Shown in pieces: positions 17,618-26,925 of a stretch of DNA of 64,000 bases. The DNA is from HKST-UBA178 sp965223815 (GTDB taxonomy: Bacteria > Pseudomonadota > Gammaproteobacteria > Chromatiales > Chromatiaceae). Where the stretch lies: the NCBI GenBank assembly GCA_965223815.1, contig OZ245019.1:744001-808000 (forward strand). Reading direction: 5' to 3'. Under the pieces are notes generated by a model. The model was not told the origin of the DNA and made no database searches. It saw only the letters and a program-made list of their open reading frames with translations. The position numbers and the translations under genes are program-made. Numbering within the stretch: position 1 is the first letter of the stretch; each line of letters opens with the position of its first letter.

Positions 17618-18177
17618 CTATGTCTAACCAAACTGTGCTGCGATACATACTGATTTTGCTTATTCAAGCCGCCTTTGCGGGCACGATTCTGGCCGGGGAG
17701 AAGCAGTCTCTCGAGACGGTTTCAAGGGTCGATCTGGGTCGTTACGCCGGAACTTGGTACGAGATCGCAAGGCTACCCAACTGGTTTCAAGATCAATGTG
17801 CAGGGAATGTGACCGCGAACTACAAGAAACTGGATGACGGGGGAATAGAAGTGATCAACCGCTGTCTGGATAAAAAGGGCAGGATAGATGAGGCACGCGG
17901 GTTGGCGCGTATCGTCGAGCCGTCCAGCAATGCAAAGCTGGAAGTCAGTTTTGTCTCACTTTTTGGTTGGCGCCTTTTTTGGGGAGACTATTGGATACTC
18001 GATCTTGGTAACGACTACGAATACGTCGTGGTGGGTACACCAAGCCGGAAGTATGCTTGGATTCTTGCACGCCATGCTGACTTGTCTCCGGAGGTGTGGG
18101 CCCATGCCAGTCAGGTATTGATCCGAGCCGGCTACGATCCGGCAGAGCTCGTCAAAACCCGGCATGGCATGCAGTAG
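17614..18177 (+). CDS. blc: bacterial lipocalin (Blc-like)
   Basis: 187 residues. An N-terminal signal (YILILLIQAAFAGTILAG) has no clear lipobox. The lipocalin hallmarks are all present: GTWYEIARLPNWFQ for structurally conserved region 1, VINRCLDKKGR, and the pair YWILDLGNDYEYVVVG and WILARH. The family forms an eight-stranded barrel that binds fatty acids or lysophospholipids at the outer membrane. Without a lipobox cysteine this copy is probably soluble in the periplasm, whereas E. coli Blc is lipid-anchored. The start could also be the ATG two codons later. Confidence 0.9.
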   Translation: MTMSNQTVLRYILILLIQAAFAGTILAGEKQSLETVSRVDLGRYAGTWYEIARLPNWFQDQCAGNVTANYKKLDDGGIEVINRCLDKKGRIDEARGLARIVEPSSNAKLEVSFVSLFGWRLFWGDYWILDLGNDYEYVVVGTPSRKYAWILARHADLSPEVWAHASQVLIRAGYDPAELVKTRHGMQ

Positions 18178-18267
18178 TCTGGTTGTTGTCCCCATCGAGA
18201 ATCGATACTGCGTTGCATCAACCGACTCGGCACTGGGTGATTTTCAGCATGCTGAAACTGAATACGG

Positions 18268-21200
18268 TTAGTCTTCTTGGAGGCCACCGAGCCGTTTTTT
18301 CGCCGCCAGAGTACTGAGCCCAAAATCGTCCAAGATGGCATAAATCACCGGTACTACGAACAGCACCATGACTACTGAGGCCAAGAGACCGAAGGCAAGG
18401 CTCGCTACCATAGGAATGAGAATCTGAGCTTGCAAGCTGGTCTCGGACAGGATTGGCCACAGACCGGCGATCGTCGTTAGCGTGGTGATAAGGATTGCGC
18501 GAAAACGGGCTCGGGCTGCCTGCGGTGCGGCATCGGCTACGGATGCATGGTGTTTATGATGTTCCTTGACGAAGTTCACCAGCAGGATCGAGTTGTTGAC
18601 TACCACACCTGCCATCGCCACAAATCCCAGAAGGCTCGGCATGGTGAAATCGAGTCCCATGGCGATATGACCATAGACGACCCCGACAAACGATAGCGGG
18701 ATGACGATCATAACCACAATCGGTTCGATGTAGGAGCGGAATTGGAAACTGAGTAGCAGAAATACACCCACCATACCGATTCCGAAACCCGCTATCATTG
18801 ATTGTTGGGTCTTCGCTCCCTCTTCGTTCTGACCACCGAACTCGAATTCGATATCGGGGTATCGTTGCTGGAGATCCCCGATAAACCGCACCTGAGTATC
18901 GCCCAGGATTGCATTGGCATTGGCGACCGCACGATCGACATCGCCCTGGACGGTGACGGTGCGGACACGCTGATAACGGTTGATGCGGGCGTAACCCCGT
19001 TCCTCCTCGAACCGTGCGATGGCCTTGAGCGGCACGAAGTCACCGTCGCCAACCGTAATCGTGAACCGTTCCAGAGCCGCTACGCTGTTGCGGTCGTCCG
19101 CTGCCAGGCGGGCATCGATTTCATAGGATTCCGGGCCGACCTGTATCTCGTTCACCGTGGCGCCGTAAAAGGCGGTTCGCAATTGATTGGCGATCGTGCG
19201 GGCGGTAATACCGAGACTGGCGGCCTGTTCCCGCAGGCCGAGACGAATCTCATGTTTTCCCGGACGCAGGTCATCGGAAAGGTTGGTGACCCCTTTGTAG
19301 CTGTTAAGCCACTGCTGCAGGTCGCGTGAAGCGGCCTTCAGCCGGTCGATATCGGTACCCTTGAGGCGCACCTCAATGGCGACACCCCCCGGGCCGACAA
19401 TCGTTTCGGTGAATTTGAGCGCAACCACATCGGGAATGACGCCGACCGCTTCTCGCCATAGGGCGATGAGCTCGTCGGAAGAGGTGGCCCGCACCTCCGC
19501 ACTGAGCAGGTCCGCGCTCACCGTGGCGACGTGGCTGCCGGTCTCATAGGCATCGACGTTCTTGTTGTATTGAATGGTGACATTTTCGACAAGGTCGCGG
19601 CCGTCGGGCTGAAATGGCGTCAGCTCCTGGTTCAACCGAGCGAGCGCATCCTCCACAACGCCGACGACCGCTTCGGTTCTGGCGAGTGGCGTACCCTGCG
19701 GCAGCAGGATCCGGGCTTCGACCACGTCTCCGTCCATGTCCGGAAAGACTGAAAACTTCAAGACCCCGCCGGCCAACATGGCGACCGCCGACATCAGCCC
19801 GGCAACGGCAATGCCGAGGGTGATGTAGCGCCAGCGCATGCAAAGATCGACCAACGCACCGACAATGTGCTCGCGTACCCAGGAGAGACCGGTATCGACC
19901 GCGCCTTGGATGCGCTGTTGCTTAGCCTTAGCGTGAGCCAACGAATGCTCCAGATGGCTCGGTAGAATAAGAAATGCCTCGACCAGGGAAATGCTCAACA
20001 CGAACAGCATAACCATCGGTACGACCTTCAGAACCTGGCCTGTATCGCCTTTGAGGAATAGCAGCGACCCAAGCACCATCGCCGTGGTCAGAAAAGATGC
20101 AAAGATACTGGGAAACACCTCAGCGGCCCCTTCGACCGCAGCGTCGAGCGGCGTTTTTCCCCGATCGCGATGGGCGGCGATGTTCTCCGATATCACGATT
20201 GCATCATCCATTAAAAGACCGACTGCGATCAGCAAGCCCAGCATGGTCATCATGTTGAGCGACAGACCCATGAACAGCATGATGGCCAGTGCGCCAAGCA
20301 TCGACACCGGTAGCCCCATGGTTACCCAGAATGAGTAACGGAAACCGAAGAACAGAAACATCACGGCGAAAACCAGTGCCAGCCCCTGTAGGCCGTTGTC
20401 GATCAGGATCCGTAGGCGATCGCGGACGATCGACGAGTTGTCGTTTGTGACTGTCAGCACAATGCCGGGCGGTGCCTTTTGCTGCTCGTGCTCCACAAAC
20501 TCCCGTACTCTGTCGACCATGGCCAGCATATCCTCGTTGCTGGTCTTGGAGACGTTCAGTAACGCGGCGGGTTGTCCGTTGAACTCTATCTTGTCTTCAT
20601 CGAGGTTGAAGCGGTCGGTGATCGTGGCCACGTTCCCAAGCCGGACGAGGCCGCCGTCTGCATTCGAGGCGATAATGAGATCGAGAAACTCCTTTGCCCG
20701 TTTGCGCTGTTCCGCGAACCGTACGGAGACTTGCCGCTCGGATGCCTCAATCGTTCCGCCGGGAAGGTCGAAACTCTGGTCGCTGATGGTGTCGGCGACA
20801 TCCGCCACACTCAAGCCGTACTGACGTAACGCCGCTTCCGACATCTCAATGCGGATCTGGTGCTCCGAGAAGCCCTCAACGTCGATTTGGGAAATCCCTC
20901 CCCACTGGAGCATGCGGTCCTTGACTGCAAGCGCGTAGGCCTTCAGGTCGGTGCGGCGGTCGAATCCGGTAATCGCAACCGAAACGACGAACTCCGTGGT
21001 CCCCAGCTGCTCGATGACCGGGCTCTCCGCCTTCTCCGGAAAGTCGTCGATGGCATCGATTTCCGTTTTCACCTTTGCCAGATAACGATCGAGATCCTCC
21101 CCCTCCTTCATTTCGACATTTGCCCGTGCAATACCCTCGCGCGCTTCGCAGGAGATCGTATCGGTATTCTCCACGCTTTCCAGCGCATCTTCGATCCGGC

Positions 21201-21387
21201 GGCAGATGGCTTCTTCCACCTCTTCCGGCCGTGCGCCAGGATAGGCGACGGAAACAAGTATTTCGCGCGGCTCGATCTGCGGCAGAGTCTCCCTGCGTAG
21301 TGAACCGGCCGTCAGTACCCCCGCCAGGATGAACACCAGCATCATCAGGTTGGCGGCGGTCGGGTGTGCGGCAAAGAACCGGATCAT
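18268..21387 (-). CDS. RND efflux pump inner-membrane transporter
   Basis: 1039 residues, the usual length of the HAE1/AcrB group. It has an N-terminal membrane helix (LMMLVFILAGVLTAG), two large periplasmic loops and the TM4 motif GLLMDDAIVISENI with the paired aspartates of the proton relay. A C-terminal helix cluster (GFVAMAGVVVNNSILLVNF) mirrors the first half. The pump drives export of drugs, lipids or other amphiphiles with the proton gradient, working with a periplasmic adaptor and an outer-membrane channel. The adaptor gene lies directly upstream with a four-base overlap. No outer-membrane channel gene is in this window. Divergence from AcrB in the porter loops suggests a less-studied subgroup. 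Confidence 0.92.
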   Translation of the reverse strand: MIRFFAAHPTAANLMMLVFILAGVLTAGSLRRETLPQIEPREILVSVAYPGARPEEVEEAICRRIEDALESVENTDTISCEAREGIARANVEMKEGEDLDRYLAKVKTEIDAIDDFPEKAESPVIEQLGTTEFVVSVAITGFDRRTDLKAYALAVKDRMLQWGGISQIDVEGFSEHQIRIEMSEAALRQYGLSVADVADTISDQSFDLPGGTIEASERQVSVRFAEQRKRAKEFLDLIIASNADGGLVRLGNVATITDRFNLDEDKIEFNGQPAALLNVSKTSNEDMLAMVDRVREFVEHEQQKAPPGIVLTVTNDNSSIVRDRLRILIDNGLQGLALVFAVMFLFFGFRYSFWVTMGLPVSMLGALAIMLFMGLSLNMMTMLGLLIAVGLLMDDAIVISENIAAHRDRGKTPLDAAVEGAAEVFPSIFASFLTTAMVLGSLLFLKGDTGQVLKVVPMVMLFVLSISLVEAFLILPSHLEHSLAHAKAKQQRIQGAVDTGLSWVREHIVGALVDLCMRWRYITLGIAVAGLMSAVAMLAGGVLKFSVFPDMDGDVVEARILLPQGTPLARTEAVVGVVEDALARLNQELTPFQPDGRDLVENVTIQYNKNVDAYETGSHVATVSADLLSAEVRATSSDELIALWREAVGVIPDVVALKFTETIVGPGGVAIEVRLKGTDIDRLKAASRDLQQWLNSYKGVTNLSDDLRPGKHEIRLGLREQAASLGITARTIANQLRTAFYGATVNEIQVGPESYEIDARLAADDRNSVAALERFTITVGDGDFVPLKAIARFEEERGYARINRYQRVRTVTVQGDVDRAVANANAILGDTQVRFIGDLQQRYPDIEFEFGGQNEEGAKTQQSMIAGFGIGMVGVFLLLSFQFRSYIEPIVVMIVIPLSFVGVVYGHIAMGLDFTMPSLLGFVAMAGVVVNNSILLVNFVKEHHKHHASVADAAPQAARARFRAILITTLTTIAGLWPILSETSLQAQILIPMVASLAFGLLASVVMVLFVVPVIYAILDDFGLSTLAAKKRLGGLQED

Positions 21388-22757
21388 TGCAGTACACCCG
21401 GACCCACCGCCTCGGCCCTCATCTGTTCTGCCAGATCCGTATCCTCCAGCGTTTTCAGCAGCATCCCGTCATTGGCGTAGATCAGGTCGCTGACGACGAT
21501 CCGTTCACCCGGTTTCGCACCCTTGGCGATAACCGCCAGATTGCCCTGTACAAAAGCGATGTCGACGTCACGGATCCGCAGGCGGTTTTCGCCGTCAGCC
21601 ACGAGCAGTTTTCCCGCCGACAGCGCCGACCGCGGCACAACAACCCTGTTCTCCACCGGATCGCTGACCAACAAGACTTTGACGAAAGTTCCCTTGGTTA
21701 GCGGAGGTTGACCGCCAAGCCCGACGTTCTTGTAGGGTTCGTCCACCCGAACCACGACGTTGACCGATCGGGTTTTGGCGTCGATGGCATCGCCGATCCG
21801 CACTACCTCACCGTCCCAGGCCAGTTGTCGCACGCCGAGCATTAGCTGTACAACTGCCCGCAAGCCGACTTGTTCTACAAAATCGGCGAACGAACCGTCG
21901 CCGATCTTTCTTGTTTCCTTGCCCCCAACGATTGCCAGGATGAACTGCTGCAGTAACGATTGCGGAATCTGGACCTCGATCTCGGCGGCCGCAGTGCTGT
22001 CGGCCGACCCGATTTCGGTACCGACCTGCACAAATTGCGTGACTTCGACGTTGGACTCGGCAATTCTTGCAGCGAAAGGAAGGCGCAGATGCGTCCGCTC
22101 CAGATCTAGTTCGGCCAATGCCTGTTGCGACTCATAAACCGCCTTTTGTCGCACCTGGGCCTCGATCTGGGCCGGAAGAAGCCGCAACGCGTTCTTGATC
22201 TCTAGCACCTTCTGGCGCTGTGTCAGAACCTCGCGCTCCTCGTTGTCAAGCTCGTCCCGCGCGACGGTTCCACGGGAGACGAGGGTTTTCTTACGCTCGA
22301 GCTGCTGCCTCTTCAATGCCAGCGCCTTCTCTTCTATGACGAGCGCCTGCTTACTGTTGTCAACCTTGGTCTGGAGCTCGGAGATCTTTGCTTCGCTGGC
22401 ACGAATATTCGCTTCGGCCTGCTGGATTTCCAGCTCAAGGTCCCGTGGTGAAAGTCGGGCAATCTCGGTTCCGGCCTCGAGAATGGCACCGGTTTTGAAT
22501 TCGGGATGAACATACTCTACTTGCCCGCTTACAGGGGCGATTGCGTTCCAGACCCGCGCCGCCTTGACTGTGCCGTAGCCGAGCGTCATCGGCGTCACCG
22601 CGATATTGGCGGCCTCAATGACACGGACATGATGCACGCGTTCGGCAACCGGATGTTGTTCCGGCGCCTCCTGTTTCGATATGAAGTAACTAAAAACACC
22701 GATTCCGATAGCGATCGGTATTATGATTAAAAATCTGCGCCACAATGGGTAGATCAT
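21384..22757 (-). CDS. RND periplasmic adaptor (membrane fusion protein)
   Basis: 457 residues, with ATG 22757 preceded by GGGGAG. One N-terminal membrane anchor (FLIIIPIAIGIGVFSYFI) is followed by a half-lipoyl domain (GQVEYVHPEF). A long coiled-coil hairpin runs from about 110 to 215 (rich in Lys, Glu and Gln, for example EIQQAEANIRASEAKISELQ). The second lipoyl half and beta-barrel domains follow. It bridges the RND pump and an outer-membrane channel. It is the first gene of the pump operon, 243 bases from an operator-like sequence shared with the marR promoter. Confidence 0.9.
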   Translation of the reverse strand: MIYPLWRRFLIIIPIAIGIGVFSYFISKQEAPEQHPVAERVHHVRVIEAANIAVTPMTLGYGTVKAARVWNAIAPVSGQVEYVHPEFKTGAILEAGTEIARLSPRDLELEIQQAEANIRASEAKISELQTKVDNSKQALVIEEKALALKRQQLERKKTLVSRGTVARDELDNEEREVLTQRQKVLEIKNALRLLPAQIEAQVRQKAVYESQQALAELDLERTHLRLPFAARIAESNVEVTQFVQVGTEIGSADSTAAAEIEVQIPQSLLQQFILAIVGGKETRKIGDGSFADFVEQVGLRAVVQLMLGVRQLAWDGEVVRIGDAIDAKTRSVNVVVRVDEPYKNVGLGGQPPLTKGTFVKVLLVSDPVENRVVVPRSALSAGKLLVADGENRLRIRDVDIAFVQGNLAVIAKGAKPGERIVVSDLIYANDGMLLKTLEDTDLAEQMRAEAVGPGVLQ

Positions 22758-22999
22758 TATTTCGGCTCCCCTATTTGACTTCCTGTTTGCCGTTGATCAG
22801 AAACTCCTTGGTCGACACATGCAGCTGCTTTTATGTATTTCACCAACAACAGTATGTAACTGAGTGCAGGAACGAATTCGCTATTTGTGGATGTTTGACA
22901 ACCACCTTAGAGGTCGCATTATCTTCACACTCGATCGGCAGAGCAGCGTTTCGTAGTGTATCCGTCGATTAACAAAGTGAGTGCATCCTATATTACAAC

Positions 23000-23020
23000 T
23001 GCAAACGTTGCAATTGCAAT
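23000..23020. promoter_or_regulatory. MarR-type operator at the RND promoter
   Basis: TGCAAACGTTGCAATTGCAA contains two overlapping dyads (GCAA-acg-TTGC and TTGCAATTGCAA). A near-copy sits at 24925 in front of the intact marR gene. The shared pattern is TGCAAAC[GA]TTGCAA[TA][TA]GCAA. It lies upstream of the RND operon on one side and of a marR relic on the other. Confidence 0.55.
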
Positions 23021-23064
23021 TATTGTATTATTAGATATCTATCGCTCACTCAGGAGGCTAGAGT

Positions 23065-23154
23065 ATGCGTAGTCGCTAAATGGCCCGGGACTGATATTGG
23101 ATCCACGCCGAGATGGACCGGAAACTGAGACAGCTCGGTTTGGAATTGTATTAA
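23065..23154 (+). pseudogene. marR relic, truncated duplicate
   Basis: A strong ribosome site (CAGGAGG) and ATG 23065 open a frame that stops after four codons. A little downstream, 23104-23151 encodes HAEMDRKLRQLGLELY, which aligns with DAEMHRELKHLGLDLR of the intact MarR at 25074. By eye about 34 of 45 bases and 9 of 15 residues agree. A stop follows at once. Operator, ribosome site and homologous segment keep the order seen at the intact gene, but about 50 bases are missing between start and homology. It is best read as the remains of a second marR that once faced the RND operon. Confidence 0.55.
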
Positions 23155-23299
23155 TCTGCCCCAGTCATCATTCTGTGAAAAGTGGAGGGTGCTAATTGTG
23201 AGCAAATGGAGAGGTAAAACGGTGCACAGGGCGGCGCGACTACTCGAACCGTTGATGCACTGGAACGGGGGGATTCATGGAATGCAGAAAGAGGTGGGT

Positions 23300-24760
23300 T
23301 TACTCTGGAATAGATCCGTTGAGTTCGCCGATCACGTTTCTGTAGTCTATCGATTCCCGCATAAGGCGGCTGGCGATGCCGCGTATGCGGTCGATATCCT
23401 CTGGCGGAAGCACAAAGCTAGTGGGTAAATTCATGAAGTAGGAGCGTTCATCAGGGTCCGTAAGTTTTCTGAAACTGATGTTGACTACCTGCAGTGTGGT
23501 GTCGAGTATGCTGGCTTCCGCCTGTGCCTTGGTCATACCTTCAAGTCGTGCAAGCGCGATTTGCAACTGACGCTGCCACTCCACGCTTTCCGCTCGATCC
23601 CTCATAGTCTCGACGGTTTCAAAAGAATATCTATCGATTGGCACGCTTGAAGACTGAAAAAGCTGGCTTACAATTCCGGGAGGCGATTCTTTGCGATCCC
23701 AGTCGGTACTGGGTGATGAGTGGGAGTCTACAACGAAAAGTATAACCCTTCGAATCGAACCGAACCCCACAACACCTTGATATGCTGAACTCATAGCCAC
23801 CTCTTCGAGGGTTTCGAGTAAACCACGAACCCCCAGATTGTCGGAGACACCACCGTCGATGACGTGGATAAAAGGTCGATCCTTGCTGTTCTGGAAGCTC
23901 TTCATCTCCAAGTAGCGCTGGTAGACACGACCAGAGGGTTCAGTTTGTGTTCTTGGATTTTCTATTTCCGCCACCCAGGCCGGGTATTGAAAACCGCAGT
24001 TGCCGCCGTAATTGTTGTAAGTTACTGGCGACAGCACTACTGGCACAGCGGAGGAGGTGGCTGCCGCACGGGATAGGCGAATCGTATTTAGATCTGAGCA
24101 AATCAAATCGAAATCGTTTTGCAGGAAGCCGAAGCGCGATCCGGTTGAGAGATCGGTTCCGGTTGCAAGGGCGATCGGTCCCTCTTTTTCCAGTAGATCC
24201 TGAAATGTTGCGCCCTCGAAAAGAATTTCGTCGTAATACTCCGCCGCGAGTTCTGAACGCCCGGCGCTGCCACCCATAATCTTGTACCAATTGAAAGGGT
24301 TGAGAGCGCGGCCTATCAATGTTCCTTGCACATCCCGTTTAAGGAAGCGATGCTCATAATCAGGAAATAACTGATCGCCGTATAGTGCGTAGGCTAGTGC
24401 GGTGAAGCTCCCACCCGACACACCGGTGACCACATCGACTTCATCTACCAGCCGCCGGCGCTGACCGTTGATTGCAACCTCTGTATTGCGAAGCTCCTCC
24501 AGCACTCCGTAAGAAAATGCCGCGGCTCGCATACCACCACCGGAGAATGAGAGCACCAAAAGTGTATGTGGATCATTATTCTGACGTTTTGAGATCAGTA
24601 GACTTGGGCGATATCCAGATTTTGGATCGACCTGGGTGATGGGATCGTTGATAGGCCGGCTGGCACAACCGAGTAGCATCGAGATCGTGATGATGCAGGC
24701 AATCTGTCGAAATGGTTTCAGCTCGTCAGCAGGAGGCGTTGGGTTGTTAACGGTTTTCAT
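23300..24760 (-). CDS. patatin-like phospholipase lipoprotein
   Basis: 486 residues. A type II signal (ACIITISMLLGC) puts the lipid-bearing cysteine at residue 32. The patatin fold is clear: the oxyanion loop SGGGMRA at 73-79, the nucleophile elbow GVSGGS with Ser115, and the catalytic aspartate in DGGVSDNLG (Asp302). Such enzymes hydrolyse acyl esters of phospholipids with a Ser-Asp dyad. This one should be anchored in the envelope. It is transcribed divergently from marR, and the space between holds the operator-like sequence. It may therefore belong to the same regulon as the RND pump, consistent with a response to lipids or membrane stress. That is inference. Confidence 0.88.
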   Translation of the reverse strand: MKTVNNPTPPADELKPFRQIACIITISMLLGCASRPINDPITQVDPKSGYRPSLLISKRQNNDPHTLLVLSFSGGGMRAAAFSYGVLEELRNTEVAINGQRRRLVDEVDVVTGVSGGSFTALAYALYGDQLFPDYEHRFLKRDVQGTLIGRALNPFNWYKIMGGSAGRSELAAEYYDEILFEGATFQDLLEKEGPIALATGTDLSTGSRFGFLQNDFDLICSDLNTIRLSRAAATSSAVPVVLSPVTYNNYGGNCGFQYPAWVAEIENPRTQTEPSGRVYQRYLEMKSFQNSKDRPFIHVIDGGVSDNLGVRGLLETLEEVAMSSAYQGVVGFGSIRRVILFVVDSHSSPSTDWDRKESPPGIVSQLFQSSSVPIDRYSFETVETMRDRAESVEWQRQLQIALARLEGMTKAQAEASILDTTLQVVNISFRKLTDPDERSYFMNLPTSFVLPPEDIDRIRGIASRLMRESIDYRNVIGELNGSIPE

Positions 24761-24924
24761 TCAATCATTATAGGAATATAGCGTCGAGAATAAATGTTCC
24801 CCTGAGTGGATGAAAAAGGATCGTCATCGTAGGCCCATCAGTGCGGGAGAAGCACGAATTGGCTGGATGCAGGTATCATGATCTCACTGTTGCTCAGTGA
24901 GATGAAGTTATCATATACTTCAAA

Positions 24925-24952
24925 TGCAAACATTGCAAAAGCAACATTTGCT
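24925..24952. promoter_or_regulatory. MarR-type operator between patatin gene and marR
   Basis: TGCAAACATTGCAAAAGCAA, continuing to CATTTGCT, forms an imperfect dyad (arms GCAAAcaTTGC and GCAAcaTTTGC). The first 20 bases match the site at 23000 with three differences. It lies 30-57 bases before the marR start codon, a usual place for autorepression. Confidence 0.55.
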
Positions 24953-24981
24953 TTTTCGTGTGGTCGTGACATCATGAAAAC

Positions 24982-25446
24982 ATGAAGGCGCGCAATAAGA
25001 CCAAGCAGTCGACCAAGCAGGTACGGGAGCAGAGTGTGGGATGGATGCTGAAAATGCTTGGTACTTCGCTTGATGCCGAGATGCACAGGGAGCTGAAACA
25101 TCTTGGTTTAGACCTGCGTCAGTTCGCCGTGCTGATGACCTTGTCGGAGATCGAGGGGCTTACTCAAGCCGAGATTGGCAAGAAAATCTACGTTCCGGGT
25201 TATGCAACAACCCGGACTCTCGATGCACTGGAAAACAAGCAGTTCGTTGAGAGGCGTAAAGATGAGCGGTCGAGGCGGAGTTACCGGATATACCTCACCG
25301 ACTCAGGTCGCGCAGTCGTTCCAGGGCTGATTGCAATCGTTAAAAAAGTCAACGAAGGTTTGTTGTCGGCGCTTTCTTCATCCGAGAAAAAGCAGATATC
25401 CGGAATTTTGAAAAAGCTGATGCAATCGAGATTCGGGACTGACTGA
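24982..25446 (+). CDS. MarR-family transcriptional regulator
   Basis: 154 residues with a winged helix-turn-helix. The recognition region is LTQAEIGKKIYVPGYATTRTLDALE, and the wing is RRKDERSRRSYRIYLTDSG. The flanking helices (about 10-40 and 115-150) form the dimer interface. MarR proteins are usually repressors released by small phenolic or lipophilic ligands. The operator-like dyad in its own promoter, repeated at the RND promoter 1.9 kb away, suggests that it controls itself, the divergent patatin gene and the pump. A strong terminator overlaps its last codons. Confidence 0.88.
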   Translation: MKARNKTKQSTKQVREQSVGWMLKMLGTSLDAEMHRELKHLGLDLRQFAVLMTLSEIEGLTQAEIGKKIYVPGYATTRTLDALENKQFVERRKDERSRRSYRIYLTDSGRAVVPGLIAIVKKVNEGLLSALSSSEKKQISGILKKLMQSRFGTD

Positions 25447-25473
25447 GCTTACTCGGTAGAGTCCCCTTTTTTT
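25435..25473 (+). terminator. intrinsic terminator of marR
   Basis: GGGACT (25435) pairs with AGTCCC (25460-25465). An inner ACTGAG/CTCGGT stem has one G-U pair. Seven T residues follow (25467-25473). The stem overlaps the stop codon. Confidence 0.85.
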
Positions 25474-25749
25474 CACCGGTATTAAACCCGAAGAGCATTT
25501 TCAATATCCGACCATTGCGCCGGTGTAGCATTGGCCGAAATCGATAGGTTCTCCAGATTTTTGGAACGACCGCCAGTCATAATCGTACGTCCCACATCGG
25601 GATGTAAAACCTGTTTGCTCGGGTTGGGATCACAGTCTCTGGTTAAGAGTGGAGAACAGGCACTGACAGATTAGTTGGTGGCGCTATTCCCTGGCAGCTA
25701 GTAGGATACCCTACCATCCACAGAAAATTAATTTTTCTTTATTAGATGA

Positions 25750-26883
25750 ATGCTCTCACAACCTGATCCAGTACTGCGACGTCTGCGCTGGCTGACCTGG
25801 ACCATTGTGTTAATTCTGGTTCTTTGGCAGTTTCTACCCTGGATAGAGCGCTACCTCATCGGCATAACGACAGAACCACGGGCTATAACGGCGCGCGGGG
25901 AACTGGCATCCGATGAACGTGCGACCATTGATATATTCCAGCAGGCAAGTCCATCGGTGGTGTTTATTACAACCCGGCAGCGGGTGCGTGACTATTGGAC
26001 CCGAAATGTGTTTAGTGTGCCTAGGGGAACCGGTTCCGGTTTTGTTTGGGACGATCTGGGCCATGTGGTGACCAACAACCATGTGATCGAAGGGGCTTCC
26101 GAGGCGACTGTGCGGCTGAACGACGGGCGAAGTTATGGTGCCGTACTCGTGGGAACCAGTCCCGCTCATGATCTGGCGGTGCTGCGAATCAGCGTGGCAT
26201 TCGATCGCCCTCCGCCAGTACCGATTGGGACTAGTCGCGATCTGAAAGTTGGACAGAAAGTCTTTGCCATCGGGAACCCCTTCGGTCTCGACTATACGCT
26301 GACCAGTGGTTTGGTTTCGGCACTGGACCGGTCGTTGGCCGGGGAGAGAGGCGTGACCATCGAGCATCTGATCCAGACTGATGCGGCAATCAATCCGGGG
26401 AACTCCGGTGGTCCGTTGTTGGATAGCGCCGGGCGTCTGATCGGGATCAACACAGCGATCTACAGTCCCTCGGGCGCTTACGCGGGGATTGGATTCGCCG
26501 TCCCAGTAGATACAGTGAATCGGGTCATCCCGGAACTGATTGCACGGGGCAAGTACATCCGCCCCAGCCTCGGTGTGGGCGTCGATGCAGATATCAATCG
26601 GGCGCTCACCGAACAACTTGGTGTGGAGGGTGTGCTTCTGCTAAATGTCGAATCTGGATCGGCTGCTGATGCCGCTGGTTTACGGGGCACAAGGACCGAT
26701 CGGGACGGCGATATCATCGCCGGAGATGTGATCCTCGCCGTTGATGGCAAGCCCGTCGACTCTGTTCCGGCGCTATTGGATCGACTCGATGACTACCGGA
26801 TCGGGGACCGGGTGATACTGCGTATCTGGCGTGCGGGACGCGAGCTGGAGGTGGACGTCTTGCTCAAGGGGGAGGCTGACTAG
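25750..26883 (+). CDS. HtrA/DegS-type membrane-anchored serine protease
   Basis: 377 residues. One N-terminal membrane helix (LTWTIVLILVLWQFLPWI) anchors the protein with the protease domain in the periplasm. The trypsin-like triad is His111 (TNNHVIEG), Asp141 (HDLAVL) and Ser219 (GNSGGP). A single PDZ domain follows (about 275-375, including GDVILAVDGKPVDS). Anchor plus one PDZ is the layout of DegS, which senses misfolded outer-membrane proteins and starts RseA cleavage. However, similar anchored proteases serve general quality control, and no rse genes are nearby. It is a single gene between the marR terminator and a shared convergent terminator. Confidence 0.9.
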   Translation: MLSQPDPVLRRLRWLTWTIVLILVLWQFLPWIERYLIGITTEPRAITARGELASDERATIDIFQQASPSVVFITTRQRVRDYWTRNVFSVPRGTGSGFVWDDLGHVVTNNHVIEGASEATVRLNDGRSYGAVLVGTSPAHDLAVLRISVAFDRPPPVPIGTSRDLKVGQKVFAIGNPFGLDYTLTSGLVSALDRSLAGERGVTIEHLIQTDAAINPGNSGGPLLDSAGRLIGINTAIYSPSGAYAGIGFAVPVDTVNRVIPELIARGKYIRPSLGVGVDADINRALTEQLGVEGVLLLNVESGSAADAAGLRGTRTDRDGDIIAGDVILAVDGKPVDSVPALLDRLDDYRIGDRVILRIWRAGRELEVDVLLKGEAD

Positions 26884-26896
26884 ACGCGCCAAAATG

Positions 26897-26925
26897 ACGC
26901 TTGGGTTAGATACCCAGCGCCTTTT
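26897..26925. terminator. bidirectional terminator between convergent genes
   Basis: GCTTGGGT/ACCCAGC forms a stem with one bulged base, extended by ACGC/GCGC-type pairs. It is followed by CTTTT on the plus strand and by CATTTT on the minus strand. It lies in the 40-base gap between the converging protease and SDR genes. Confidence 0.55.

Noticed and set aside
23189..23428. 79-codon plus-strand frame after the marR relic
   Set aside because: Runs antisense into the patatin gene and shows no MarR similarity.
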